NCBI RefSeq assembly: GCF_900105005.1
Contig: NZ_LT629748.1
Span: 3,224,001-3,288,000, forward strand
Origin: Halopseudomonas litoralis
GTDB lineage: Bacteria; Pseudomonadota; Gammaproteobacteria; Pseudomonadales; Pseudomonadaceae
Direction of reading: 5' to 3'
DNA length: 64,000 nucleotides
The notes under the pieces were generated by a model, which ran no database searches, was not told where the DNA came from, and saw only the letters and a program-made list of their open reading frames with translations. The translations under genes and the position numbers were made by a program. This document shows positions 9,546-20,077 of the stretch, piece after piece (position 1 is the first letter of the stretch; every line of letters starts with the position of its first letter).

Positions 9546-11216
9546 TTAAAAGGAAGTCTTGTAGGTCAGCGAAACCCAACCGCGGTCGGTACCACCTACA
9601 TTGCCGTTGCCATTGACCATCTCGTCGCCATTGGCATTCAGGGTGTTCTTCTCCTGAGCTGAAGTATCTGCGTAGCGCAAAGTAAAGTCGTGTTTCTGAC
9701 GATAGGTCATTTGCGCACCAACAGACCAGGCCAACGCGCCCTCGGATCCACCCCCCGCATTGGCAGCGTTGCCATACAACCCGTAGTTGAGGGTTAGCGG
9801 AACGGACAGGTCCCAAGAAGGCAGGATGGCCAGGTATTGCGGTGTATAGTTCACAGCTACGGCTGAATAGTTCCGGGTAGAACAACCGTCTTCCTTATCG
9901 CCAGAGCCTGGAATGCCCGGCGTGCGAAGATCGGTACAGGCGGCGTTACCTCGTCCTTTGTAAAACTCTTCGTTCTCGGTGACCTTATCCAGATGACTGA
10001 ATACCAGTTCAGCTACCAGCACCGAGTTATCTGCGAGCCAGTTGCGAGGCACACCGTACACTGCGTTCAACACAGCATGGTAGGTATCACCGCGGGGGCC
10101 TTCGTTAGTTATGGGGCTGATACCGGTGGCGTTCAGTGCACCGTCCTGGCGGTAAGACAGTTCAGCGCCAATGGAAGCCGAGCCTACGTTGCCTGCATAG
10201 CTGATACCCATCAGTTTCACGTTTCGTGGGTAAACCAGACGGTATTGGCCGGCGGCCATATCAATCTGAGGAGACAACCATGCCTGATAGTCATCAAACT
10301 GACGGTAATAGGCTCCCACCGTTGCACCTAGGCTCTGAATATCATAGCGCGCCATGACACCCCAGTTGGCGTCATCGCGTCCGAATTTGGAATCACCCCG
10401 TCGCAAATCGAAACCGGGCGCCGCTGCCAAACGGTCTGGACCTTCAAAGAAAGGGTCAGCTGCGCCAAAATAGGTGCCGCCATACGGCATGCGAGTGTGA
10501 TCCCACTCATAGAAATATTGTCCGGAAATGGACAGATTATTCGTTACCTGCGCCTTGGCAGACACCTGCCCGATCGGCAGAAAGACTTCTTTCGTTTCGA
10601 TGCCTGGACTGGTAACGGCTTTCACAGCGTCCATCGGAGCCTGGGAATAGGAAATGGCATGCGCGCCAAACAGCAACCCTTCACCCCAGTAATTGGTGTG
10701 CTTGCCCACCTTGACGTTGACCGGCGTGTCTCCCAGATCAAAATTGCCCCACACAAACGCATCCAGAATCTCTCCGGAGGGGCCGTAGACATAACGCTCG
10801 ACTTCAGAGCTGTAACGGTCGTTATCATAACTCGTCGAATAGCCTGGCACGTTGCCATCAACGGTACGATCGCTGTATGCATCGTCGTACCAGGCAGCGG
10901 CGCTGACCCGCGCACCGAAATGCCATTTGTAGGCAAGGTCGATTTCCGTCAGCAGATCGAGACGGTTGGTGACGATGTCGCCTTTGTCGAACTTCCCGTC
11001 TGACTCGTCGAAGTTCGGGTTGTTCATGATCGCGCTATCCTGGTCTTCCGCCCGGATACCCAGGTTGTAGCGAACGGTATTATCCCAGCGCAGCCGTATA
11101 TCAGGATTGCCGACATCGATCTGCATGGCTGAAGCGCCGCCTGTAGCCGCTAGAACTGCAAGAGCCAGCGCACTGCAAGCCAAACCGTTGTGACCAAATC
11201 TGAGCTTAGTGTTCAT
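9546..11216 (-). CDS. DUF1302-family outer-membrane beta-barrel
   Basis: 556 residues. The signal peptide spans about residues 1-30 (ending GGASA), followed by alternating amphipathic strands (IRLRWDNTVRYNLGIRAE, LAYKWHFGARVSAAAWYDD) and a C-terminal Phe (LTYKTSF), the usual BAM recognition signature of outer-membrane barrels. Length matches DUF1302. Proteins of this family are predicted porin-like channels and pair with DUF1329; function is not established. It is the first gene of the leftward operon, with AAGGA before the ATG and a 443-bp AT-rich upstream region that should contain the promoter. Confidence 0.88.
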   Translation of the reverse strand: MNTKLRFGHNGLACSALALAVLAATGGASAMQIDVGNPDIRLRWDNTVRYNLGIRAEDQDSAIMNNPNFDESDGKFDKGDIVTNRLDLLTEIDLAYKWHFGARVSAAAWYDDAYSDRTVDGNVPGYSTSYDNDRYSSEVERYVYGPSGEILDAFVWGNFDLGDTPVNVKVGKHTNYWGEGLLFGAHAISYSQAPMDAVKAVTSPGIETKEVFLPIGQVSAKAQVTNNLSISGQYFYEWDHTRMPYGGTYFGAADPFFEGPDRLAAAPGFDLRRGDSKFGRDDANWGVMARYDIQSLGATVGAYYRQFDDYQAWLSPQIDMAAGQYRLVYPRNVKLMGISYAGNVGSASIGAELSYRQDGALNATGISPITNEGPRGDTYHAVLNAVYGVPRNWLADNSVLVAELVFSHLDKVTENEEFYKGRGNAACTDLRTPGIPGSGDKEDGCSTRNYSAVAVNYTPQYLAILPSWDLSVPLTLNYGLYGNAANAGGGSEGALAWSVGAQMTYRQKHDFTLRYADTSAQEKNTLNANGDEMVNGNGNVGGTDRGWVSLTYKTSF

Positions 11217-11659
11217 CTGTATTCCTTGTTTTTATTTTCAGTGGCTAATGAAAATTATTCGCGTATCGCTGCAAGACCACAAGCATCTTCAACCGCAACA
11301 CCAGTTGGTTAGCCTCCTGCGCTCCGTTCAGCGTCTGGCCATCCTAGCGGAACAAAACTCACAATTCCATATCAAGATTTTCATTCTACATTCAGATTTG
11401 AAAATAACAGCGAAATCGGAGCAGATGCAACAGCCATCAAATTCGCGGTAGAGCCGCTAAAACCGCGCGCTCGTCATTTTTTGACCGTAATCAATGACAC
11501 AAATTAAACATAAATATGCCTTTTGTTCAATTTGTGTTTCTTTCTTTCGGCAGTTGTCGTTTTAATAGAAAGCAGGACCTCGGCTGAAATGCCCTAAAAT
11601 GGCGCTTCCAGCCGCGGTTAGAGCGGGAAGAGCCCGACTTCCATCACTACGGAGAATGT
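11217..11659. promoter_or_regulatory. Divergent intergenic region between DUF1302 operon and SDR gene
   Basis: 443 bp without a credible gene, clearly more AT-rich than its flanks. It separates two divergent transcription units, so it should hold both promoters. The notable structure is a perfect inverted repeat, ACACAAATT at 11497-11505 and AATTTGTGT at 11529-11537, listed separately. Small frames here show no codon bias or family motif. Confidence 0.6.
11497..11537. repeat. 9-bp inverted repeat, candidate operator
   Basis: ACACAAATT at 11497-11505 pairs exactly with AATTTGTGT at 11529-11537 across a 23-bp spacer. Arm centres are 32 bp apart, about three helical turns, which suits two half-sites of a dimer of dimers. 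It lies 123 bp upstream of the SDR at 11660 and 281 bp from the DUF1302 start. Confidence 0.4.
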
Positions 11660-12511
11660 ATGAATATTGATTTAAGTGGTAAGCGAGTGATCATTACAGG
11701 CGCCTCCCGGGGCATTGGCCGAGCGATTGCCAGAGCGTTTGCGAGGGATGGTGCCAGAGTGGCTATCTGCGCGCGGGATCCGCAAGCCGTTGCGGAAACC
11801 GGCAAGGAGCTGGAGAGCAGCGCCGCAGCGGTCATCGCCCGCTCTGTCGACGTCACTGATACCGCGGCGGTCCAGGCTTTCGTTGCGGAGATCGCCGAAG
11901 CCTGGGGCGGTGTGGATGTGCTGGTCAATAATGCCGGCCAGGGTAAAGGCGGCAATCTGGACACCCTCACGCCCGAAGACATCCTCGCCCACGCCAATGT
12001 GTTGCAGATGGGTCACTTTCGCTTCGTTCAGGCTGTTGTGCCTTTCATGCGCAGGCAGCGCTGGGGCAGAATCATCGAAATCAATGCGCTGGCAGGCGTG
12101 GTGCCCACCCCAGAAGGCATTCCGTCGGTAATCAACCGAGCCTCCTGTGTAGCCCTTTCAAAATCGCTTGGCATGTCACTGCCCAAAGACAATATCCTGG
12201 TCAACTCCCTCAACATGGGTTGGATCGATACCGGTCAGTGGGATCGGCACTTCAAGGAAATGGGGCCAGGTGTAACTCGGGAGGAATTCGATGAAATGGT
12301 CATGAAAGTCGTCCCGCTGGGACGCTACGGCCGCCCGGAGGACGTGGCTGGTATGGCGCTGTTCCTTGCCAGTGATTACGCGAACTTCATCAGCGGTGCG
12401 TCTATTGATATTGCCGGCGGCATGGGCGGGCAGATTGCCTACTTCCCTACATTAAAGCGCGACTTCACCGAGTCGATCCGTCAGCGCAGAGAAAACGCCG
12501 CGCAGGACTGA
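11660..12511 (+). CDS. SDR-fold protein lacking the catalytic triad
   Basis: 283 residues. The cofactor loop TGASRGIGRA (13-22), the NNAG motif (90-93) and the SDR C-terminal region (RYGRPEDVAGMALFLASDYANFISG) are well preserved. The catalytic residues are not: aligned to FabG, the Ser, Tyr and Lys positions are A143, S156 and R160. It therefore belongs to the SDR subgroup without the normal tetrad and may bind NAD(P) without classical reductase chemistry, or act by another mechanism. GGAG lies 8 nt before the ATG. It is transcribed away from the DUF1302 operon and is convergent with the LysR gene. Physiological substrate unknown. Confidence 0.87.
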   Translation: MNIDLSGKRVIITGASRGIGRAIARAFARDGARVAICARDPQAVAETGKELESSAAAVIARSVDVTDTAAVQAFVAEIAEAWGGVDVLVNNAGQGKGGNLDTLTPEDILAHANVLQMGHFRFVQAVVPFMRRQRWGRIIEINALAGVVPTPEGIPSVINRASCVALSKSLGMSLPKDNILVNSLNMGWIDTGQWDRHFKEMGPGVTREEFDEMVMKVVPLGRYGRPEDVAGMALFLASDYANFISGASIDIAGGMGGQIAYFPTLKRDFTESIRQRRENAAQD

Positions 12512-12559
12512 ACGATTTCTGATCGGACAATGCGTCGCCTGCCTGAGCAGCGCGACGGA

Positions 12560-13468
12560 TCACGATCCGCAAGCATGAATAAGGAACTGCTGGAAAGCAC
12601 TGGCAGCCTCGTTCAGGCTTGCGCCTTCACGCCACAGCAGGCCCAGCTCCATCGGTGGGACGGCGTCGGTAAGCGGGCGGATTTCAATCTTTTTGCCTTC
12701 CAGCGACCAGGCGCGATAAAGCATGTCTGACAGAATGGTCACCCCAAAACCGTGAGCCACCAGCCCGCGCAACGATTCCATGGAAGACGTGCGGAAAGCC
12801 ACCTGCGGCTCAAGGTCCTGGCTATGCCAGTAACGCAGCGCCGACGTTTCGCCTTCGTCTACCGTGGGCATGATATAGGCATGTCCGGCGACATCCTTCA
12901 AGGTGATGGACGCCGACTGTAACAGGGGGTGGGCGGAAGCCAGCCACAATTGCCGCCGGGACCTGATCAACACGCTGTGCTCCAAGCCGCCGAGATCGCT
13001 GGCGTTAGATATTACCGTCAGACCCACGTCCAGCTCGCCCGAAGTGACGGCGGCCTCGATGCTACTCCGCTCCATATCAATCAGATCAATCTCGACATCC
13101 GGATAATTACGCTTGAACCGTGCCAGCAGATTAGGCAGGAAGTAGCCCAGCACTGTATAGGACGCTCCTACCCTTACCACACCGCTGATCGCATGGCTGA
13201 GAAAGAACGGCTCGCTAAGAGCATCCTGCAACGTATCAAGAATATGACTGGCATGCTGCAAGAACTTGTTGCCCTCCGCCGTGAGGCTGACGCCGTAGGG
13301 CATCCGTTCGAACAGTTTCACGCCCAGGCGCTCTTCCAGCTGCATGACCGCAGCAGTGATAGCCGACTGCGATACATGCACCTTGCTAGCCGCTTGGGAA
13401 AATTGGCCGGTCTCCGCAGCTGCAACGAAGTATCGCAACTGGCGCATCGAAACATCATGCTTTGTCAT
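12560..13468 (-). CDS. LysR-family transcriptional regulator
   Basis: 302 residues from the ATG at 13466-13468; a TTG four codons upstream is a less likely start. The N-terminal winged helix-turn-helix is clear (MRQLRYFVAAAETGQFSQAASKVHVSQSAITAAVMQLEERLGVKLFER, about 8-55, non-contiguous motifs). A LysR substrate-binding domain follows from about residue 90. It is divergent from the oxidoreductase gene at 13599 with 130 bp between them, the usual arrangement for a LysR activator and its target. It is thus the best candidate regulator of the 13599-26488 catabolic block, which lacks the MerR-type LiuR often found beside liu genes. Effector unknown. Confidence 0.92.
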   Translation of the reverse strand: MTKHDVSMRQLRYFVAAAETGQFSQAASKVHVSQSAITAAVMQLEERLGVKLFERMPYGVSLTAEGNKFLQHASHILDTLQDALSEPFFLSHAISGVVRVGASYTVLGYFLPNLLARFKRNYPDVEIDLIDMERSSIEAAVTSGELDVGLTVISNASDLGGLEHSVLIRSRRQLWLASAHPLLQSASITLKDVAGHAYIMPTVDEGETSALRYWHSQDLEPQVAFRTSSMESLRGLVAHGFGVTILSDMLYRAWSLEGKKIEIRPLTDAVPPMELGLLWREGASLNEAASAFQQFLIHACGS

Positions 13469-13598
13469 CTGTTTTTCCAATAACTGCGTCTGGTTTTTAT
13501 AATTTTACGATACCAGCCGCTCTTCATATACTCCAGTCAATCCGTACTACCGTGCATTGCAGTAGCCATAAACAGAACAAGACAGGTAATGATCAGCC

Positions 13599-16500
13599 AT
13601 GGGAACTTCCCTCTCGCTTGACGACAAGTATACGCAGATAAGCGGATATCAATTGATGACCGGAGTCCAGGCGCTGGTCCGGTTGCCGCTTATGCAACGC
13701 CAGCGTGATCTGGCTGCGGGGCTGAATACCGCTGGCTTTATCTCCGGCTATCGGGGCTCGCCCCTAGGTGGCTTCGATCAGCATCTATGGCGTGCTCGGG
13801 AATACCTGAAGGAGAGCCACACCCATTTCCAGCCAGGCGTTAACGAAGAACTGGCCGCCACCTCCATCTGGGGTACCCAGCAGGTCAACATCTTTGAAGG
13901 CGCCACCTATGATGGCGTATTCGGCATGTGGTACGGCAAAGGTCCAGGTGTTGACCGCTCCGGAGACGTTTTCCGCCATGCTAATGCTGCCGGCACCTCG
14001 AAGTTTGGTGGTGTGCTGGCCGTAGCCGGTGATGACCATGGCGCCCGCTCCTCTTCGCTGCCACATCAGACAGAACATATCTTCAAAGCCGTGATGATGC
14101 CGGTGCTGGCACCTTCCGGTGTACAGGAATACCTCGATTACGGCATTCACGGCTGGGCCATGTCTCGCTATTCCGGATGCTGGGTGGCGCTGAAAGCCGT
14201 CGCCGATACCGTTGAGAGCGCAGCGATTGTCGATATCGATCCGTTTCGCGTTGAGTCGATCATTCCCGACTTCCAGATTCCCGAAGGCGGTCTGAACATC
14301 CGCTGGCCCGATCCGCCGCTCGCCCAGGAACAGCGCCTGCTCGAACACAAGCTGTACGCCGCCCTGGCGTATGCCCGCGCCAACCGTATCGACCGCGTGG
14401 TCATGGACTCGCCCAACGCCCGAATCGGTATCATCACCGCAGGCAAATCTTACCTGGACGTCTGTCAGGCGCTGGAGATGCTCGGCATCGGTGCAGAGCA
14501 GGTCCAGCAGATGGGTCTGCGGGTTTACAAAGTGGGCATGGTCTGGCCGCTTGAAGCCGAAGGCGTACGCCATTTCGCCGAGGGTCTGGAAGAAATCATA
14601 GTGGTGGAAGAAAAACGCCACATGATCGAATACCAGATGAAGGAAGAGTTATATAACTGGCGCGAGGACGTGCGGCCACGCATCGTCGGCAAGTTCGACG
14701 ACAAGGGCGAGTGGAGCATGCCCCACACTGACTGGCTGCTTCCGGCCATCAGTGAACTGACGCCGGCGCACATCGCTCGCGCCCTGGCCAAGCGGATTCT
14801 GCGCCTGCGCCCGGACGACAGATTGCAGAACCGTTTGGAGCAACTCGAAGCACAGCTCACCACCAAAAACGTAATGGGCGCGCTGATGGATCGGGTACCT
14901 CACTACTGTTCGGGCTGCCCACACAACATCTCCACCAAGGTGCCGGAAGGCAGCCGGGCGCTGGCGGGTATTGGCTGTCATTACATGGCCGCGTGGATCT
15001 ATCCGCAAACCCAGACCTTCAGCCAGATGGGCGGTGAAGGCGTAGCCTGGATCGGCCAGGCGCCGTTTACCACCACCAAGCACGTATTCGCCAACCTGGG
15101 CGACGGTACCTACTTCCATTCCGGCATCCTGGCAATCCGCGCAGCGGTCGCTGCCAAGGCGCAGATCACCTACAAGATTCTGTACAACGATGCCGTAGCC
15201 ATGACCGGCGGGCAACCGGTTGACGGCACCCTGACTGTGCCGCAGATCACCCAACAACTGGCTGCTGAGGGGGTCAAGCGTATTGCTGTGGTGACCGACG
15301 AGCCGGAAAAATACGAATCAGTGAAGAACCTGGCCGACGGCGTGCCAGTCCTGCACCGCGAAGAAATGGAAAAGCTGCAGAAGGAGCTGCGCGAGTTCGA
15401 CGGCGTGTCCGCTATCGTTTACGACCAGACCTGCGCTGCCGAAAAACGCCGCCGCCGCAAGCGCGGCAAGTTCCCTGATCCGGCGCGCCGGGTAGTCATC
15501 AACCAGGCGGTTTGCGAAGGTTGCGGCGATTGCAGCAGCAAGTCCAACTGCATGTCGGTGGTGACCGTCGATACCGAATTCGGCCAGAAGCGCAGCATCG
15601 ACCAGTCATCGTGCAACAAGGACTTCTCCTGCCTGTCCGGCTTTTGCCCGAGCTTCGTGACCGTGGAAGGCGGCGCATTGCGCAAGGCCAAGGCGCTGGG
15701 CAACACCGGTGCCGATGAATGGCATCTGCCAACGCCGGCCATGGCCTCACTGGATCAGCCCTACAGCATTCTGGTCACTGGCGTGGGCGGCACCGGCGTG
15801 GTGACCATCGGCGCCTTGCTCGGCATGGCTGCCTACATCGAAGGCAAAGGCGTGCTGAACCTAGATATGGCCGGCATGGCGCAGAAAGGCGGCGCCGTGT
15901 GGTCGCATATCCGCATCGCTGCCGAGCAATCGCAGCTGCATGCACCGCGCATTGCTGCAGGCGAAACCAGCCTGCTGCTGGGTTGCGATCTGGTGGTCAG
16001 CGCCAACAACGAGACCCTGGAAAAACTCCGCCACGGCTTGACCCATGCCGTGGTGAATTCGGACGAGAGCATCACCAGCGAGTTCGTGCGCACCTTTGCC
16101 CTGCAGGCCGAGAGCGGCGACCTCGAAGCGCACCCCGATCCCAAGTTCCGCACCCAGGCCATGTCGGCGCAGATTGCCGAAGCGGTTGGTGAAGGCCAGT
16201 CCAGTTTCCTGGATGCCAGTCGTATCGCCACAGTACTGATGGGCGACTCGATTGCCACCAACACCTTCATGCTCGGCTTCGCCTATCAGAAGGGCTGGTT
16301 GCCTGTCGCGCAAGAATCACTGGTCCAGGCCATCGAGCTGAACGGCACCGCTATCGAGTTCAACCTCAAGGCATTCGACTGGGGCCGCCGCGCCGCAGCG
16401 GATTTGCCACGCCTGCGCAGCCTGATCGACAGCAACAGCAGCAAAGCCGCAGCGCAACCGCTGTCGCAGAACCTGGATGAGGTCATTCAGCGCCGTATCG

Positions 16501-17162
16501 CCACTCTTACCGAGTATCAGAACGCCAAACTGGGTGACAAATACCTGGCGCGCGTGCAGCAGTTCCGCGAGGCTGAAACGCGAATCGCTGGCGAGCCGGG
16601 CAAGCTGACCGAGACCGTCGCACGTAATTACTTCAAGGTGCTGGCTACCAAGGACGAATACGAAGTGGCGCGGCTGTATACCAACGGCGATTTCATGAAA
16701 AAGATCGAAGCGCAGTTCGAGGGCAACTACAAGCTCAACTTCCACCTGGCTCCGCCCATCATGAACAACGCCAAGCCAGGCGAAGAACCAAAAAAACGCA
16801 GCTTCGGCCCGTGGATGATGCGCAGCTTCAAGTTGCTGGCACGTCTGAAGTTCCTGCGTAATTCGGTCATCGATCCCTTTGGCTATACCGCCGAGCGCAA
16901 GGTAGAACGCGAATGGCTGGCGACTTACGAAGGCATTCTTGACGAGGTGCTCGACAAGCTGACCGCAGAGAAACTGCAAACCGCCGTAGAGCTTACCAAC
17001 CTGCCAGACATCGTTCGCGGCTACGGTCCGGTCAAGGAGCGTTTCCTGGATCAGGCCCGCATTCAGCACGCCCGGCTGCTATCGGCATGGCGCAATGAGC
17101 GCAAAGCGGAATTTCACGACGCCACCGCCAAGGATGCGCGCATCCAGGCCACGCAGCTATAA
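13599..17162 (+). CDS. Fused indolepyruvate/2-oxoacid:ferredoxin oxidoreductase
   Basis: 1187 residues, the length of the single-chain IOR-type enzymes of aerobic proteobacteria. Order: TPP-enzyme N-terminal domain with [11 protein letters not shown] (about 50-60); a TPP-binding core with YCSGCPHN and GIGCHYMA (about 430-465); a cysteine-rich iron-sulfur segment with VCEGCGDC and [13 protein letters not shown] (about 635-690); a gamma-type domain with [15 protein letters not shown] (about 727-741). The reaction is oxidative decarboxylation of a 2-oxo acid to acyl-CoA with ferredoxin reduction. Located directly before liuA, it could supply isovaleryl-CoA from 2-oxoisocaproate in place of the branched-chain dehydrogenase; arylpyruvates are the alternative. 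AGGT precedes the ATG. Confidence 0.9.
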   Translation: MGTSLSLDDKYTQISGYQLMTGVQALVRLPLMQRQRDLAAGLNTAGFISGYRGSPLGGFDQHLWRAREYLKESHTHFQPGVNEELAATSIWGTQQVNIFEGATYDGVFGMWYGKGPGVDRSGDVFRHANAAGTSKFGGVLAVAGDDHGARSSSLPHQTEHIFKAVMMPVLAPSGVQEYLDYGIHGWAMSRYSGCWVALKAVADTVESAAIVDIDPFRVESIIPDFQIPEGGLNIRWPDPPLAQEQRLLEHKLYAALAYARANRIDRVVMDSPNARIGIITAGKSYLDVCQALEMLGIGAEQVQQMGLRVYKVGMVWPLEAEGVRHFAEGLEEIIVVEEKRHMIEYQMKEELYNWREDVRPRIVGKFDDKGEWSMPHTDWLLPAISELTPAHIARALAKRILRLRPDDRLQNRLEQLEAQLTTKNVMGALMDRVPHYCSGCPHNISTKVPEGSRALAGIGCHYMAAWIYPQTQTFSQMGGEGVAWIGQAPFTTTKHVFANLGDGTYFHSGILAIRAAVAAKAQITYKILYNDAVAMTGGQPVDGTLTVPQITQQLAAEGVKRIAVVTDEPEKYESVKNLADGVPVLHREEMEKLQKELREFDGVSAIVYDQTCAAEKRRRRKRGKFPDPARRVVINQAVCEGCGDCSSKSNCMSVVTVDTEFGQKRSIDQSSCNKDFSCLSGFCPSFVTVEGGALRKAKALGNTGADEWHLPTPAMASLDQPYSILVTGVGGTGVVTIGALLGMAAYIEGKGVLNLDMAGMAQKGGAVWSHIRIAAEQSQLHAPRIAAGETSLLLGCDLVVSANNETLEKLRHGLTHAVVNSDESITSEFVRTFALQAESGDLEAHPDPKFRTQAMSAQIAEAVGEGQSSFLDASRIATVLMGDSIATNTFMLGFAYQKGWLPVAQESLVQAIELNGTAIEFNLKAFDWGRRAAADLPRLRSLIDSNSSKAAAQPLSQNLDEVIQRRIATLTEYQNAKLGDKYLARVQQFREAETRIAGEPGKLTETVARNYFKVLATKDEYEVARLYTNGDFMKKIEAQFEGNYKLNFHLAPPIMNNAKPGEEPKKRSFGPWMMRSFKLLARLKFLRNSVIDPFGYTAERKVEREWLATYEGILDEVLDKLTAEKLQTAVELTNLPDIVRGYGPVKERFLDQARIQHARLLSAWRNERKAEFHDATAKDARIQATQL

Positions 17163-17187
17163 ACATAAGAACAGGAGATTACATAGT

Positions 17188-18369
17188 ATGAGCGCTATAC
17201 CCGGACTGGACTTCTTCCTTGGTGAAGACATCGACATGCTGCGTGATTCGGTTGCCGGCTTTGCTGCCAAGGAAATCGCCCCGCGTGCCGCCGAAGCCGA
17301 CCGCACCGACGAGTTTCCGATGGATCTGTGGCGCAAATTTGGCGACATGGGCCTGCTTGGTCTTACCGTGGCCGAAGAATACGGCGGCTCGGGTATGGGC
17401 TATCTGGCGCATATGATCGCCATGGAAGAAATTTCCCGCGCAGCGGGCGGTATCGGCTTGTCCTACGGAGCGCATTCGAACTTGTGCGTGAACCAGATTC
17501 ACCGCAACGGCAGCGAAGCGCAGAAGCAGAAGTTCCTGCCCAAGCTGATCTCCGGCGAGCACATCGGCGCCCTGGCCATGAGTGAGCCGAATGCCGGCTC
17601 TGATGTGGTCTCCATGAAACTGCGCGCCGACAAGAAAGGCGACCGTTACGTGTTGAACGGCACCAAGATGTGGATCACCAACGGACCTGATTGCCACGTG
17701 TTGGTGGTCTACGCCAAGACCGATCTCACCGCCGGTGCCAAAGGCATGACTGCCTTTATCCTAGATACCAATACCCCTGGTTTCTCCGTTGCGCAGAAGC
17801 TCGACAAGCTCGGCATGCGCGGCTCGCACACCGGCGAGCTGGTATTCAACAACGTTGAGATCCCGGAAGAAAACATTCTCGGCGGCCTGGGTGAAGGCAC
17901 CAAGGTGCTGATGAGCGGCCTGGACTATGAACGCGCGGTGCTGAGCGGTGGCCCGATGGGCCTGATGCAGGCGTCCATGGACATCGTCACGCCCTATATT
18001 CATGACCGCAAGCAGTTCGGTCAGAGCATCGGCGAGTTCCAGCTCATTCAGGGCAAGGTCGCTGACATGTACAGCACCCTCCAGGCGTGCCGCGCCTATC
18101 TCTACAGCGTCGGCAAATACCTCGACGCCATGGGCAGCGGGCATGTCCGCCAGGTGCGCAAGGATTGTGCGGGCGTGATCCTGTATACCGCCGAAAAAGC
18201 CACGTGGATGGCCGGTGAAGCAATCCAGATCCTCGGCGGCAATGGCTATATTAATGACTACCCCACCGGCCGCATCTGGCGTGACGCAAAACTGTACGAG
18301 ATTGGCGCAGGCACCAGCGAAATTCGGCGCATGCTGATCGGGCGAGAACTGTTCAACGAGACCCGGTGA
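17188..18369 (+). CDS. liuA: Isovaleryl-CoA dehydrogenase
   Basis: 393 residues from the ATG at 17188, which has AGGAG 10 nt upstream; an in-frame start at 17095 lies inside the preceding gene and is rejected. Acyl-CoA dehydrogenase fold with [13 protein letters not shown] and [11 protein letters not shown] (FAD-binding middle domain). The catalytic base is E248 in [13 protein letters not shown], the position characteristic of isovaleryl-CoA dehydrogenases rather than the C-terminal Glu of medium-chain enzymes. The C-terminal [31 protein letters not shown] region (split motif) is also typical. It converts isovaleryl-CoA to 3-methylcrotonyl-CoA, passing electrons to ETF. First of five liu genes in order. 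Confidence 0.95.
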   Translation: MSAIPGLDFFLGEDIDMLRDSVAGFAAKEIAPRAAEADRTDEFPMDLWRKFGDMGLLGLTVAEEYGGSGMGYLAHMIAMEEISRAAGGIGLSYGAHSNLCVNQIHRNGSEAQKQKFLPKLISGEHIGALAMSEPNAGSDVVSMKLRADKKGDRYVLNGTKMWITNGPDCHVLVVYAKTDLTAGAKGMTAFILDTNTPGFSVAQKLDKLGMRGSHTGELVFNNVEIPEENILGGLGEGTKVLMSGLDYERAVLSGGPMGLMQASMDIVTPYIHDRKQFGQSIGEFQLIQGKVADMYSTLQACRAYLYSVGKYLDAMGSGHVRQVRKDCAGVILYTAEKATWMAGEAIQILGGNGYINDYPTGRIWRDAKLYEIGAGTSEIRRMLIGRELFNETR

Positions 18370-18409
18370 AGCCCCTCATAAAAAGCGCCCTTATAAAAAG
18401 AGATAACCC

Positions 18410-20017
18410 ATGAGCATTCTCAACAGTCAAATCAACCGCAACGCGCCAGAATATGCGGTTAACTGCTCGGCCATGCAGACACTGGTGACGGACCTGCGCG
18501 AGTTGCTGGCGCGCGTTGCCGAAGGCGGCGGCGCCAAGGCCCAGGAGCGCCACCTCTCGCGCGGCAAACTGTTGCCCCGCCAGCGCATCGATGCCCTGCT
18601 CGACCCAGGTTCGCCGTTTCTGGAAATCGGCCAACTGACCGCCCATGAGGTCTACGGCGAAGACGTGCCCGCCGCCGGTCTGATCGCCGGTCTAGGGCGT
18701 GTGGAAGGTGTCGAATGCATGATCGTGGCCAACGACGCAACGGTCAAAGGCGGCTCCTATTATCCGCTGACAGTTAAGAAGCACCTGCGCGCGCAGACCA
18801 TTGCCCTGCAGAACCGCCTGCCGTGCATCTATCTGGTGGATTCCGGCGGCGCCAACCTGCCACGCCAGGATGAGGTCTTTCCCGACCGCGAGCACTTCGG
18901 CCGCATCTTCTTCAACCAGGCCAACATGAGCGCCCAGGGCATTCCGCAGATTGCCGTGGTCATGGGCTCCTGTACCGCTGGCGGCGCGTATGTGCCAGCG
19001 ATGGCAGACGAAGCCATCATGGTGCGCAACCAGGCAACCATTTTTCTTGCCGGCCCACCGCTGGTCAAGGCCGCCACCGGTGAAGTGGTCAGCGCCGAGG
19101 ATCTGGGCGGCGCCGATGTGCACTGCAAGACCTCAGGCGTGGCCGATCACTATGCCGAGAACGACGAACACGCCCTGGCCCTGGCCCGGCGCTGCATCGC
19201 CAATCTGAACTGGCGCAAGCAGGGTGAGCTGAACTGCCGCGCACCAATCAACCCGCGCTACGCCAGCGACGAGCTATACGGCATCATCCCGGCCGATGCC
19301 AAGCAACCCTTTGATGTGCGCGAAGTGATTGCCCGCCTAGTCGACGACAGCCAGTTCGATGAATTCAAGGCGCTGTATGGCACCACGCTGGTATGCGGCT
19401 TTGCCCATCTGCATGGGCATCCGGTAGCGATCCTGGCGAACAACGGCATCCTCTTCGCCGAGTCCGCGCAGAAAGGCGCCCACTTTATCGAACTGGCCTG
19501 CCAGCGCGGCATTCCGCTGCTGTTCCTGCAAAACATCACCGGCTTTATGGTCGGTCAGAAATACGAGGCCGGTGGTATCGCCAAGCACGGCGCCAAACTG
19601 GTTACCGCTGTGGCCTGCGCCCAGGTGCCAAAATTCACCGTGATCATCGGTGGCAGCTTCGGTGCCGGCAACTACGGCATGTGTGGCCGCGCCTACGATC
19701 CCCGTTTCCTGTGGATGTGGCCCAATGCGCGCATTTCGGTGATGGGCGGCGAACAGGCAGCAGGCGTGCTGGTGCAGGTCAAGCATGAGCAGGCTGAACG
19801 CGCCGGCGAGACCTTCAGCGCCGAGCAGGAACAGACGCTGCGCAAACCGATTCTTGAGCAGTACGAGCGGCAGGGTCATCCCTACTATTCCAGCGCGCGG
19901 TTATGGGACGACGGGGTAATTGACCCGGCGCAGACCCGCGACGTGCTCGGTCTGGCGATATCGGCCGCGCTAAATGCGCCTATTGCACCGACCCGCTTTG
20001 GGGTGTTCAGGATGTGA
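18410..20017 (+). CDS. liuB: Methylcrotonoyl-CoA carboxylase, carboxyltransferase (beta) subunit
   Basis: 535 residues, the usual length. Carboxyltransferase motifs are present: [23 protein letters not shown] (near 145, split), a [20 protein letters not shown] block (near 185-205) and [31 protein letters not shown] near 425-455 (split). The specific wording of these matches MCC-beta rather than propionyl-CoA carboxylase. It transfers carboxyl from carboxybiotin to 3-methylcrotonyl-CoA, giving 3-methylglutaconyl-CoA, in complex with the biotin subunit LiuD two genes downstream. Separated from liuA by 40 bp, with a purine-rich AGAGAT ahead of the ATG. Confidence 0.95.
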   Translation: MSILNSQINRNAPEYAVNCSAMQTLVTDLRELLARVAEGGGAKAQERHLSRGKLLPRQRIDALLDPGSPFLEIGQLTAHEVYGEDVPAAGLIAGLGRVEGVECMIVANDATVKGGSYYPLTVKKHLRAQTIALQNRLPCIYLVDSGGANLPRQDEVFPDREHFGRIFFNQANMSAQGIPQIAVVMGSCTAGGAYVPAMADEAIMVRNQATIFLAGPPLVKAATGEVVSAEDLGGADVHCKTSGVADHYAENDEHALALARRCIANLNWRKQGELNCRAPINPRYASDELYGIIPADAKQPFDVREVIARLVDDSQFDEFKALYGTTLVCGFAHLHGHPVAILANNGILFAESAQKGAHFIELACQRGIPLLFLQNITGFMVGQKYEAGGIAKHGAKLVTAVACAQVPKFTVIIGGSFGAGNYGMCGRAYDPRFLWMWPNARISVMGGEQAAGVLVQVKHEQAERAGETFSAEQEQTLRKPILEQYERQGHPYYSSARLWDDGVIDPAQTRDVLGLAISAALNAPIAPTRFGVFRM

Positions 20018-20077
20018 TTGCTTTCAGCTGCCGCTTCACCCAGGCGGCTGATTGCCACAACACGGATTGAGAAAGCC

